Source: Clitoria ternatea (taxonomy: Eukaryota > Streptophyta > Magnoliopsida > Fabales > Fabaceae). From it: a stretch of DNA of 64,000 nucleotides. The DNA lies in NCBI GenBank assembly GCA_037962975.1, contig CM075672.1, positions 131,612,001 to 131,676,000 of the forward strand, written 5' to 3'. Positions 47,741 to 59,380 of this stretch are shown here, piece after piece (position 1 is the first letter of the stretch; each line of letters begins with the position of its first letter). The position numbers and the translations under genes are program-made. The notes under the pieces were generated by a model that had not been told where the DNA came from, did no database searches, and saw only the letters and a program-made list of their open reading frames with translations.

Positions 47741-48242
47741 TGTGTCTCTATGAGACTTTTCTACTGCACTATTCCCACTAAACCAAATGGATCCAGCATG
47801 ACATCATTGGACTAAATTAAAGACTTATTAAATATAAATGAACTTGTTTGGCATATTCATCATATCATTATGGTTTGTTGATTGTGTTTATACAATTTTA
47901 TTTATTTTATATTTATTCTATATTCTGTCTCACTCTTACATTAATTTTTACAGTGAATGCCACGCAGAATGAAGAGTGATGCCATGATTGATGCCTATAT
48001 GAATTATTACTTGGACTTTGATTTTATGGGTTGTAATAAGTATAACATATCATGTACCGTTATTTTCTAAATCGTTTCCGCTACTTAAATGCTTTCTTGA
48101 ATTTAATTATTCACGACTAGTATGTATGATAATATTCCGCAAGTATCAACTATTACGTGAACTCTGAATTTAATTTATGAATTTTAAAATGATCTTTTAA
48201 AAACGTGAAAAATTTATTCGAAAAATTACACGGGACGTCACA

Positions 48243-48247
48243 TTTTC
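48243..48247. repeat. Target-site duplication TTTTC, right
   Basis: Partner of 44162-44166. Confidence 0.8.
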
Positions 48248-48834
48248 CATGATGCAGATATTGATTGAGTGGAAAAGTTTAACTAAAATAAGTTATTAGA
48301 TTCAACGATGGACAAAACCCGTCGCTATGTGGGTCGCTACATTTAAAATTGGACATGTGTCCACGATAGCGACGACGTACTACCATCCCTAAATGATTAC
48401 GGTGACCAACAACATTTAACTTAGCGACGGCCTTAGCGACCAAGGTTCTTTACTTTGACTTAGTGATGCAAGTCTTTCGTCGCTATCTGGGCCAAATATA
48501 GCGATGGCTTACGCTCGTCGCTACGTTGAACAAAAAGAACAAAAATTGGAGGACATGGAAACCTTAGCGACTGCTAAAATTCATCACTAACATGGGCGCC
48601 AACCAAAAAAAGTTGGAGGGAAACCAAACAATGGAGGAGGGTAACATAGCGTCAGATTTAGTGATGGCTACCAATGCAAATATGTTCGTCGTTGGCGTAA
48701 CAAAACTTAGCGAGAATCTATAGTTTGTCGCTGCTGTGTCACGTAACATTTGCGATGCGATCAGCGACGACAACATGTTAGTCATTGAGGTGGTAGCTTT
48801 TATTTCCTCCATTTCAACTTTTGTTAGCTCTCAA
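48248..48834. mobile_element. DNA-transposon-like subterminal repeat region (TAGCGACG motif)
   Basis: About a dozen copies of TAGCGACGG or GTCGCTA in both orientations between 48310 and 48790. Such dense 8-10 bp inverted motif sets are typical of the ends of CACTA and some Mutator-type elements. I see no clear terminal CACTA sequence, so the class stays open. Confidence 0.45.
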
Positions 48835-48950
48835 TGTCACTCCCTGGTTTTTCAGACCTGAATCCCGATGTAATCAAGATAAATAATTAATAAAAATGCA
48901 AGTACATTTTTTGCATTTAAAAATATTTTAGAACTCCTCAATGATTACAT

Positions 48951-49273
48951 TGTTGAAAGTCCCACATCGCCTACCTCATCATATTACAAATCGCTTAAAT
49001 ACTTATTGGGCAACTCCAACCATTGCCAATTGGTTTTGGGATGGAACCTTTAACATGGTATCAGAGCCACAGCATTTCTTTCTGGTTCTTATGGGCCAAG
49101 AGTTGCCCTTTCGTTGTGGGTCAAAAGTTACCCCTTGCCTGGTCCGGCAGGCTTCGTTGGAGGGGGCGTGTTGGAAATCCTACATCGTCTGCCTCATGAT
49201 ATTTCGCATGGCTTAAATACTTGTTGCGCAACTCCAACCATTGCCAATTAGTTTTGGGATGGAACCTTTAACA
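48951..49273 (+). mobile_element. TRIM (miniature terminal-repeat retrotransposon)
   Basis: Two 105-bp LTRs, 48951-49055 and 49169-49273, start TGTTGAAAGTCCCACATCG / TGTTGGAAATCCTACATCG and end CCTTTAACA. Between them lie the primer site TGGTATCAGAGCC (49056-49068) and the polypurine tract GGAGGGGGCG (49159-49168). At 323 bp with no coding capacity it is a textbook TRIM. The family A consensus across the site (ATTACAT-T-AAGACCCG) shows the insertion point, but no 5-bp target duplication is visible. Confidence 0.9.
49056..49068 (+). other. Primer-binding site of TRIM (initiator tRNA-Met type)
   Basis: TGGTATCAGAGCC directly follows the 5' LTR. Confidence 0.9.
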
Positions 49274-52200
49274 AAGACCCGAACCACAGAAAACCGAAGA
49301 GTGAGATTTGATAATTTATAACTGGATCGTAAAATAAATCGCGCATAATTGTATACAAAATAATAGAGTTTACAATGGAAGAAGAATATTTATATAGGGC
49401 ATACGCCTAGTCCCATATATGAAGATATGAGAAAAGGCTCAACAAAGCATGCAATTACATAACACTGGCCTATTAGGCCACGATTATTTTCACACATAAA
49501 TCATAATCATGCATTGCCTAAAATATATTTATATATATATACATCTATATGGTCATGCAACATCCATCTCCAATATCCATATTCCATAATTGACCATATT
49601 CAATTCAACCTCAAAGTCATATATCATCAACACTTATACATTCCCAAATGGGCTACATGACCAACACATTTCATTTATCAAATGGGTATAAATTTTGGTG
49701 CCCAAAATATCAATACATCATCCATTTATATTATCATTTACAATGCATCCACCAACATCAATGATTATTAACACTATCATGTACACTTTATTCACAATAC
49801 AATAAATTACCATCGCTGCCGGCCAAGGCATTCCATTACCACTATTTACCTTCCCAAAAGCTCTACTTTGAAATATCCTCATCCCATGATATTCCTGCAT
49901 CAATGCTAAAAATGGACAACATGGGAGAGTGAGCTATACATTTTAAATGACGAATATGAATACGATTAAGATTATGTGCATATGTATATCAACATCATGT
50001 ATGCTTTGCTAAAATCATCAATGATCATCATAATTCATTCATCCCAACAATATACATAAACCATATTTATCAATCAACTTATAGCAAAGCAACACATATA
50101 CACATCATTTCTCAATGCCACAATGGGCCAACATCATCATCGTCAACCATAGACAAACAAGCCCTTCATCACATTGGGCCATCACATACAACATTATCTA
50201 TTCAATATCTTTTCGTTGTATTCATATTTTACATGTTGTCTTTTAGGTATTTATTTACCCATCTCATCATCATCATATCTCAATCTCAATCCTCATCAAT
50301 CATTATCACCTTTTGGCATATCTCCATGCTATATGCAAATGCTCTTAGGCTAATGCATATGCACAATGGAATAAACAACAACAAATGCAGATCCAACTGT
50401 GGGAAATAAACATCAAATTATGGGTCAAGCATAGGTGTGCTACTATGCCCCTACTGCAGTAGTATAATGTGTACACATATCTCATAATGCATGCATAATC
50501 ACCAATTTTACTGGTACCAAACCACATCGCCCATATGTAGCACTAGTCACCCCGTGACTTGTGGATCAACAACATGGCCTCACTTGCCAAAAGTGATACA
50601 GGCCCCTCCCAAACACACATCGAGAGAGCCGTGCCCCGTCGGACACCGAGGTAGCCTGCTCATCACAGAGCCGCCCATCCACTAGGCCCGCCTTATAAGG
50701 TGCCTCGTCACCAAACTATGGACAGCTTCGTGATTCCCAGAATCACTAGGGAACAACAACAATTTACCTGTGCACTGGGTCGCCCTTCCACTGGCCCACC
50801 TATTGGAACCCCTAACATTCCATATAGACAGCGTATGATATGCCATGGATACAAATGCTAATCAATGCATTCTTACACTATGCATCCTATCAGGCCACTC
50901 ATCAATCATCATAATCAACACCAACACCCCCATACAATCTTTTAGTGGATTTTAACATCGTTGGTTTTAGCCATTGTTCTCAAGCTTTAGGTGTGGCATT
51001 TCATTTTAACACATTTTATATCATACATGCAAGTCAGTACTTGCAACAATCACAATGGCACCAATATTGTTAATAACTTTCATCAACATCACCACATAAT
51101 TTTCTTAGTGGATTTTCATCTCATTGATCGTTACCATTGTTTCATATATTAGTATGGCATTACAATAATTTATCAATATAATTTAAACCACACACACACA
51201 AGGTCACACTTGTATTCATCACAATGGCATTCAACAAATCATCAATAGTAACAATCATCCATCATTACTCATTATCAACATCATCTCCAATTTGTTGATT
51301 TATAACAAACGCATTGTCATGCAATCATCCCCTCATTAGTTTCATCGTGATACAAGGGTGTGTCTTACAACCATATCATTTAACTTTTCATTAACAAACA
51401 TCATAACATATCATTAGTGGTGTACATTTATGTTTTCATAACATATCATAGGTACATACATGTTTCCCAATGTCTCAATCAATATCAAACACCACCAAGA
51501 CACACCATCATCATATACCCCTAATGCAATCTCTTGTTTTTACATAAAAAGGGGTTTGGGTAATAATAAGCTTATGACAAATTTCAACATTAAGATATAG
51601 GAGGGAAGTTCCTTTTAGTCTTAAAAATAGTGGGACATGTCATAAATATCACCTATTAGTCTCAATTTGATAACCATAAAAAGTTAGGTTCAAAATCCTC
51701 TTAAATTTAAATTTTACAATGTAGTTGGTCTAGTGTTTTATGCCTAATGAGAGTTAGAAAACTCCAATTAAGGCAAGACCAATTTTCACACCTCTGTAAT
51801 ATAATTATCTACAACTTATAGGAATAAGTCAAAGGCCAAAAATGTCATTAAGATGCCCAAACGGGCCAAATACAGCAAGGGAAGTGCAGCAGTTGGAAAA
51901 ATAGCATAACAGTGGCCATAACAGGGCCATGAATCGATTCAGCCTTATTTGTGACGTGTGGCCACCAGCCGCACTCAAAAATTTTAACACCAACTTATAT
52001 ACATTATTTGTGACGTGTGGCCACTAGCCGTACTCAAAAATTCCTAAAAATGAGAGACTTATGCGTATAAATGTGTTTAGACCATTTCAAGGTATTTTTG
52101 TGCAACTCAAGGGCCTATTCTCAATGGAATTGGCCTATTCCAATTCCTACAAGTCATAAACTACATACATGGGCTATTGGAACTATTTCATAGCGTTCAA

Positions 52201-52651
52201 TCATACTCAAACTTAAAATAGCCCTATTAGTTCCTCAATTATGCATAACATCATAAACACATCATCACAATTTGAACAATACATCCATCCGTGGATTTCC
52301 ATCAACAATTAAATCATGCCCTTCAAAAGGGACCACTAAACATTCATCATCATCTCATATATACATGACTCCCAAAGTCATCGAATTACCAAGCATATCA
52401 TTTATCACATTACCAAGCATCTTATCATTTCATTACATTCATGGCAAGACAAGCATGAGAATAAATCATATATACATCAATCACCAATCATTCTACTCAT
52501 GCAATTGAAATGTAAACTCCTCTCCTACCTCGAGAGAAGACCCGCAATTATTCACATATGCTTCAAATGTTCCGCCACATTTCCCGGAATATAATCTACA
52601 CTAACATACATATATACGCATACATACAATCATCAAACTATCTCAAGGCAT

Positions 52652-52735
52652 CATCACAACTCTAACAAATTGTTAACATCACAACTCTAACAAATTGTTA
52701 ATCATCACAACTCTAACAAATTGTTAATCATCAAA
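52652..52735. repeat. Short tandem repeat, unit about 26 bp, three copies
   Basis: CATCACAACTCTAACAAATT repeats three times with one or two base changes in spacing, inside the antisense LTR. Confidence 0.85.
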
Positions 52736-53486
52736 CAATTATTTTCTAAGTCTCAAAGGGACAATTACACCAAACATCAACAACATCTCTTTCATCATTC
52801 ATAATGCATTCATCATTACTTAAACTATCTATTTGCCATTCAAATTCATCATGAGCCTCTTAGCTCATTCAAACCATTATCAACCAACAATTTCACATGG
52901 CATTTATCATGGCCCAATAACTCATCAAATCTAAACATTCATTTCATTAATTCATCACTCTTGGTCATCTACCATTATCATTATCATCATCATAAACAAC
53001 AACACCCCAATCTAAGCATCACATATTCATTCTCAACTCAACCCTTCTAACCACAACATATATAGTCCCAAGTCTTAAGATTAGAATCCCATCAAAATCC
53101 AATAACCATCATTTTCTCATGTACCTAACTCTAATCTCCCTTATGATAATACAATATTCCAACATCAATCAACAACCTCAATTACCAACATTTAAACATT
53201 GTACCTCAACTCATCAACAACAATAAGCAATGCCCATCATTCCAAACATTATTTCTACACACTAAAGTTATTCCTATGACAATAAATCATAAATTCCTTA
53301 ATTTTTTTGCCAAAATCCCCAATTCCTAAAGTTAGGGTTTTCACCAAAAATTCATAATCATCAATTCCAACCATTTATATGCATTATTTCCAACATCCTT
53401 AGGCTAGCAACAATGTATCCCATTCATTATCAATAACAACAATGAATGCCCAAGGATTATCCAACCTAGGGTTTGGTTCTACATAC

Positions 53487-55019
53487 TGATAAGTCTTGAA
53501 AAGACTTAGTTATTTCACCTTTTATTTAACTTAATCTATTAAATATTGTTTAGTTTGGCATTATTATTTAATAAATTGTCATTAATTCTGGTTTTATTTA
53601 TTTATTTCAAAAGTGTTTTAATTATGCAAGAAAATGATTAAAAGGATAAAGTATATAAGGAATTATGTTTATTTGTAAACTCACTAACCTAGCGTGCATA
53701 CGCTAGACAGCCAGCGTACATATGCTAGGCATTTATTTGTTTGCATTTTGCAGGATCAGGCACACGATCAAGCTCAAGCAAGGGAGTTCCCCACCTAGGC
53801 GTGAAGTCAAAAAGGAAATCCACACTCAAGCGCATGAAAGCCACGCTTAAGCGTGAGCCTTGCAATCTACGTAAAACTTCATGCATGCATCAAAGTAACG
53901 CGACCACGCTTAAGCGTGACTTCACTGCACCCTAAATTTAACACTCGTGCTTAAGCGCCAGTTAGTCACGCTCAAGCGTGAAGTTGGTTGTGCAGTTCAT
54001 TATTTTTCCCTCCAAGTGAAGTGCTACAGTCCGCTTTAATTAGTTGTACATCTGTTGCTGTTTTTTGCTGTACCTTAGTAATTTAAGTAATGTATGTAAT
54101 TAATTATTTATCTGTAATTATGTATTTAGTTTAGTTAGTTAATTATTAATTAAGTTTTCTTTGTAATTAATTAAGTTAGTTAGTTAGTTAAATGTCTATA
54201 TATACTTGTACATACTCTGTAAGAAAAGGGGAGAGAACATAGAAATAATAACACGATTCATTTTCTCATTTCCAATCTCTCTCTAATTCTTTTCTCTCTT
54301 TAAATTCTCTCGTCCATGTCTCTCCATGCTCCTTTGTTAGAATCCATTCCAATGGGTTTCTAAACCCCTAGGGTTGGGATTGTTGAAGCTTCCGATGGAA
54401 TCTTGAAGCTGCATTGAGGAAATTATCTTCTGTAGTAAGAGGAGAACAAGCTAAGAAGTGGATCTACTCTGCTGGACTGACAAATCCAGATCCAAATGAA
54501 GAATCTCACCAGTGAGGAATCATGGTTGAGGCTTAGGTAACCTCTAGCTTCCTAACTAATTTAGGCCTAGTAATTAGGTGAATAGTTAGGGTTCAACCCC
54601 CAAATTCGCATTAGATTTCTCTGTCACTGAACACCTAATGGATTAGGGTTTAATGCTTAGGAATTAGTGTTAATTACCTAAGGGATTAGGGATTAACCAT
54701 CTATGAATTGTCCTCTTGCATCTGAAGCTTAATTGAACCTCGATTGCATGTTCCTTGATGAAGTTGTACGCTGAAGTAATCCTAACCTATCTTTTATTCA
54801 TCACTTTTCATCTCTTATATTGTTTCTAAAAATACAAAAACATAGAAAGTATAAAACAACAAAAATAGAATGAATTCTATCTGCTTGTGTTGGTTCAACT
54901 TGTGCTAGTCCAAGATTGCGGTAATCACCTCAATCCCTGTGGGACGATCAAATATATTACAAATTTAACGATTGGTGCGCTTGCCAAAAGAATATAAATC
55001 CTCTGAGAGTTACACACCA
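53487..55019 (+). repeat. 5' LTR of Athila copy 2
   Basis: Starts TGATAAGTCTTG; collinear with 8540-10134. The right end is approximate (…CACACCA at 55019); the 33 bases up to the primer site include a duplicated AAGTTAATGG. Palindromes: CTAGCGTGCATACGCTAG at 53689-53706 and CACGCTTAAGCGTG at 53842-53855 and 53905-53918. Confidence 0.85.
54195..54205 (+). promoter_or_regulatory. TATA box of Athila LTR, copy 2
   Basis: TCTATATATAC in the position equivalent to 9313 in copy 1, followed by a CT-rich leader. Confidence 0.55.
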
Positions 55020-55052
55020 AGTTAATGGCTCTGGATTTACCAATTAAGTTAA

Positions 55053-55070
55053 TGGCACCGTTGCCGGGGA
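55053..55070 (+). other. Primer-binding site, tRNA-Asp type
   Basis: TGGCACCGTTGCCGGGGA matches the complement of the plant tRNA-Asp 3' end (TGGCGCCGTTGCCGGGGA) except for one G-to-A change. tRNA-Asp priming is normal for Athila-type elements. Confidence 0.88.
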
Positions 55071-55224
55071 TTCTTGAGTAATATCAACAATCCTTGGACC
55101 GGTACTAGACTGAACCGTTTAATTTTGTTTTTGCATTTAGTAAGTAGTTTAATTCTCCTTTGTAGCATAGTAGTAGTTTGTGTGTAGCAGTAGCTTTGAA
55201 TTGTTCGTGTTTAACATTTGGTGT

Positions 55225-56650
55225 ATGCAGTCAAGGAACAAAGGAGAGCCTTTCTTCTTTGATCCTGATATTGATTTGTTAGAGCGTAAGCTTAGAAAGG
55301 AGATAAAGCAAAAAAGAACAGTAAGAAATGGAATAGAGGAGAGTTACACTAGGTGACTACTCTAGGCCTACTGAAGAAGGATCGCAATCTAGCATCCTTA
55401 GGCCTCTAATTGCAGCTAATAACTTTGAACTCAAACCGGCTTTGCTGTAGTTGGTTAGAAATGATCAATTCGGAGGGAGTGAGGTTGAGGATCCAAATTT
55501 ACATTTAGCAACCTTTCTCCAAATATATGATACTGTAAAAATGAATGGAGTCCCTGAAGAGGCAATAAGACTGAGATTATTTCCTTTTTCTTTAAGGGAC
55601 AGGGCTAAGGCTTAGTTGCAAAGCCAACCAAGAGGTAGTATCTATACTTGGGAGGATTTACAAAGAAAATTTCTGATTAAATATTTCCCTCCTTCCAAGT
55701 ATGCCAAATTGCGCACTGAACTCACTTGTTTCTAGCAGAGAGAGGGAGAATCTCTAATGGAAGCATGGGATAGGTATAAAGAGAGTTTAAGGAAATGTCT
55801 TCGCCATAGGATTCCTGATGTGCAGCAAGTTACCATCTTTTATAATACTGTAAGACTAGCAACTAGGGTCTTGATTGATGCCTCAGCTGGAGGTTCATTG
55901 ACCACTAAAACAATTGAAGAGGATATAGAATTGATTGATGTAATGGCTTCAAATGAATGTTTAGTTAGTGAAAGGAGCCAAATCCCTAAGAGAGGGATAT
56001 TAGAATTAGAAGCACAGGACACTTATTTGGCTCAAAGTAAGTTGATGACTCAGGCTTTGGAGAAATTAAGTGTATAGATTTCAGAACTTCAAAAGCCTAG
56101 TCAAGTTTGTATGATGAGTTGTGATTTTTGTGGTGGAGATCATGAAAATGGCATGTGTGATCCAAATGTGCCTGCTGAGCAAGTGAATTACATAGGGCAG
56201 TAACAATTTCAAAGGAATTATTCCTCTAATTCCTTTAATCCTAACTATAGGAATCACCCTAATTTTTTATGGCAGAAAGGTCCACATTTGAATCAAAACA
56301 TGCCACAAAGTCAAATCACAAATAGACAACAATATCTTCCCCCTCCCTCTAAGGAAAACTTAGAACTTGAGAATGTTCTATCTCAATTCATTCAGGTCAC
56401 TCAGGCCAACTTTAAAAATCAAGAAGTGTCCATTCGAAATTTAGAAAATCAGGTTGGACAGCTGTCAAAACAATTAGCTGAGAGATAATCAGGCAATTTT
56501 CCTGGAGATACTGAGGTAAATCCTAGGGAATATTGCAAAGTGATAACTACTAGGAGTTGGAAAACTCTTCTCCCACCTCCAAGTCATGAAGTGAGTTTAG
56601 AAAAAGAAACAACCAAAGAAATAGAGTAGGAAAGTGAGCAAGCTATTGAT
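55225..56650 (+). pseudogene. Gag, Athila copy 2
   Basis: The ATG at 55225 opens MQSRNKGEPFFFDPDIDLLE, with a frame break near 55355. The retrotransposon Gag domain follows: EDPNLHLATFLQIYDTVK, LRLFPFSLRDRAKA, SIYTWEDLQRKFLIKYFP, and EGESLMEAWDRYKESL (about 55490-55790). The open block 55757-56077 covers its C-terminal part. A Cys/His motif CDFCGGDHENGMC lies at about 56122-56160, a slightly short zinc knuckle. The linker with NQEVSIRNLENQVGQLSKQL and ITTRS follows. TAG or TAA at 55451, 55614, 55735, 56076, 56202, 56486 and 56626 interrupt the frame; most can be read as CAG, CAA or TGG with one transition. Confidence 0.88.
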
Positions 56651-57534
56651 AAAACTGAAAATAAATTAGAATCAGAAATAGAAAAAGAAAATCAAGTCCA
56701 TCAAAAGAAAAAGAAAAAGATTGATTTGATCTTAGAGGAAGCTGTCAAGCTAACTCCAGAGAAATTAAAGAATGCTCCATTTCCACATAGATTTAAGAAA
56801 CAAATAGAGGAGAAAAAGTTTTCTAAGTTCTTGGATGTGTTTAAAAAGCTTCACATAAATATTCCCTTTGCTGAGGCGTTGCAAGAGATGCCATCATATG
56901 CTAAATTTTTGAAAGAACTTCTGTCTAAGAAGAGAAAGCTTAAGGGAGATGAGATGATTGCTCTCACTTAAGAGTGTAGTGTAATTATTCAAAAGAAACT
57001 TCCTCAAAAGCTGGAAGATCCAGGCTCTTTTACAATACCTTGTGCAATAGGGGATGTTCATGTAGGAAGTGCTTTATGTGATCTAGGGGCTAGCATAAAC
57101 TTGATACCTTTGTCTTTAATGAGGAAATTAGGAATTAACAACCTGCAACCAACTCGTATGTCTTTGTAGTTGGCTGATAGGTCTATCAAATATCCTCATA
57201 GGATGCTGGAAGATCTGTTAGTTAAGGTAGATAAGTTTATCTTTCTAGTAGATTTTGTAGTTTTAGATATGGAAGCTCATAGAGAAATTCCTTTGATTGT
57301 AGGAAGACCCTTCTTAGCTACAGGTAGAGCTTTAATTGATGTAGAGAAGGGAGAACTCATGCTGAGAGTTCAAGAGGAGCAGGTAACTTTTAATGTTTTT
57401 AATGCTATGAAACATCGAGCTGAGAAGATGGGTTATTTTATGATTGAAGAAATTAAAAGTTATAAGACTCCTATGCTGTTGAGAACTGAAGAAGAGGCTT
57501 TACAAGCCCTTCTAGAGGATGATTTTGACTAAGA
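56651..57534 (+). pseudogene. Aspartic protease region, Athila copy 2
   Basis: Contains EEAVKLTPEKLKNAPFPHRF, PSYAKFLKELLSKKRKL, the active-site block ALCDLGASINLIP (about 57070-57108) and IPLIVGRPFLATGRALIDVEKGE (about 57289-57350). Stops at 56969 (CAA/CAG to TAA), 57167 (CAG to TAG) and 57530 (TAA) interrupt a frame that is otherwise continuous, unlike copy 1. Role as in copy 1. Confidence 0.88.
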
Positions 57535-57544
57535 AGTTGAGGAG

Positions 57545-59380
57545 TTGAATGACTCACATACTGAGTTGCTGAACCTACTTGAAACATGTGAAGTAGGAGA
57601 ATTAGAAAATGAAAAGAAAGGAAATTTGAATAATACTGAACTTGAGAAAGGTAAGGAAGTGTTTAAAGAAAAACATGATTTAAAACCTTTGCCTTCTCAT
57701 TTGAAATATGTTTTCTTAGGAGATAATGAATCTCATCATGTAATCATTAATGCTGAATTAAAAGATGAGGATGTAGAAAAACTGATAGGGGTTTTCAGAA
57801 AACATGAATCTGCTATTGGTTGGAACATTTCTAATTTAAAGGGAATTAGTCCATCATTCTGTATACATAAAATTTTGATGGAGGATGATTATTCCCCTGT
57901 TGTTCAGCCACAAAGAAGATTAAACCCCATGATGAAAGAAGCTGTAAGGAAAGAGGTGGTTAAACTTCTTGATGCTGGGATTATCTATCCTATCTCAGAC
58001 AGCGCTTGGATTAGTCCAGTCCAAGTGGTGCCTAAGAAATGAGGGATAGCCACTGTTAAGAATGAAGAAGGTGAAGTCATTGCCACTAGACCAACTACAG
58101 GTTGGAGAATATGCATAGATTATAGAAGGCTTAATGACTCCACTAGAAAAGACCATTTTCCTTTGCCATTTGTAGACCAAATGCTTGAGAGGCTGTCAGG
58201 TCATGAGTATTACTGCTTCCTTGATGGATATTCTGGTTATAACCAAATTGTGGTTGATCCAAAAGATCAAGAGAAGACAGCCTTTACCTGTCCTTATGGA
58301 ATCTTTGCATATAAGCGCATGCTATTTGGTTTGTGCAATGCACTAGCAACTTTTCAAAGATGTATGCTGGCAATTTTTAGGGACATGGTAGAGAAGTTCA
58401 TTGAGGTGTTTATGGATGACTTCTCTGTGTTTGGAAATAGTTTTGATATATGCCTCAGCAACTTATCTAAGGTGTTGCTGAGATGTCAGGAGACTAATCT
58501 TGTCCTTAACTGGGAAAAGTGTCATTTTATGGTTAGAGGAGGGATAGTCCTTAGCCACAAAATCTCTACTGAGGGCATTCAAGTAGATAGAGCCAAGATA
58601 AATATCATTGAAAAACTTCCTCCTCCAATCAATGTGAAAGGAGTGAGGAGTTTCTTAGGATGTGCTGGCTTCTATAGGAGATTTATAAAAGATTTTTCAA
58701 AAATAGCTAAGCCTTTGACTGATTTACTTGTGAAAGATCATGCTTTTGTTTTTGATGAAAAATATGTTAAGGCTTTTGAAAATCTGAAACAAAGATTAGT
58801 AACAGCTCCAATCCTTGCAGCACCTGATTGGTCTTTACCATTTGAACTAATGTGTGATGCAAGTGACTTTGCTATAGGAGCTGTGCTAGGACAAAAGAAA
58901 GAAAAATTAACGCATGTGATCTATTATGCCAGTAAAGTGCTGAATGAGAATCAAATAAATTACACCACTACTAAAAAAGAAATGCTTGTTGTGGTGTACG
59001 TATTTGATAAATTCAGAGCTTACTTGATTAGTGCTAACGTCATTGTGTATACAGATCATTCAGCAATCAAGTACTTGCTAGCTAAAAAAGAATCAAAGCC
59101 AAGATTGATCAGATGGGTTCTTTTACTCCAAGAGTTTGATTTAGAAATAAGAGATAAAAAGGGAGTGGAGAACTTAGTGGCTGATCAATTCTCTCGTCTG
59201 GAGGGTGAATCTGATTCCATCTTGATTAAAGAGGAATTCCTAGATGAGAAGCTGATGGAAATTATTACAGGACCATGGTATGCTGATATGACCAACTTTA
59301 AAAGTGCCTCTGTGGTACCAGAACGTTGGACAACCCAAATAAAGAAGAAATTCTTCCATGAAAGTAAAACTTTCCTATAG
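57545..59380 (+). pseudogene. Reverse transcriptase and RNase H, Athila copy 2 (nearly whole)
   Basis: One TGA at 58040 (GGA to TGA in PKKGG) is the only stop between 57545 and the TAG at 59378; 58163-59380 is open for 405 codons. RT blocks: QPQRRLNPMMKEAV, CIDYRRLNDSTRKDHFPLPF, FLDGYSGYNQI, and the catalytic FMDDF at 58409-58423. RNase H keeps the residues Asp in MCDASDFAIG, Glu in TTKKEML and Asp in YTDHS, which copy 1 has partly lost. The connection to the integrase has the usual RDKKGVENLVAD block. Some changed conserved residues (MLFGLCNALATF instead of MPFGLCNAPATF) suggest it is inactive even apart from the stop. Confidence 0.9.

Larger units (their letters stand above)
44167..48242 (+). 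mobile_element. Solo LTR, TGTAACATCC family B, copy 2
   Basis: The 4,076-bp block starts TATAACATCCTGG (first G mutated to A) and ends GGGACGTCACA, between TTTTC duplications. It shares with 15497-18503 the termini type and the dense CCGAGTG motif array (here 44340-45720). It also contains two ~181-bp tandem copies near 46552-46914 and a 72-bp tandem array near 47480. No coding region is credible. The left terminal mutation and array differences show age. Confidence 0.82.
48835..53486 (-). mobile_element. Antisense family A LTR copy, cut by Athila copy 2
   Basis: On the minus strand the end ...GGGAGTGACA lies at 48835, and the sequence runs collinear with the LTRs of 28388-39727 back to GTATGTAGAACCAAACCC at 53486-53467 (compare 29047). 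At that point the Athila LTR begins. Large differences: a 323-bp TRIM insertion, a shrunken palindrome array (one copy left near 51931), a local duplication at about 51945-52040, and a diverged version of the GCGATCAC array at 50520-50830. The missing first ~660 bases of the LTR should lie beyond the window. Overall it is more diverged than the two LTRs of the complete element. Confidence 0.82.

Noticed and set aside
47404..47781. 125-codon open frame with 24-residue repeats
   Set aside because: It is a by-product of the 72-bp tandem array in a solo LTR; there is no gene context and no known domain.
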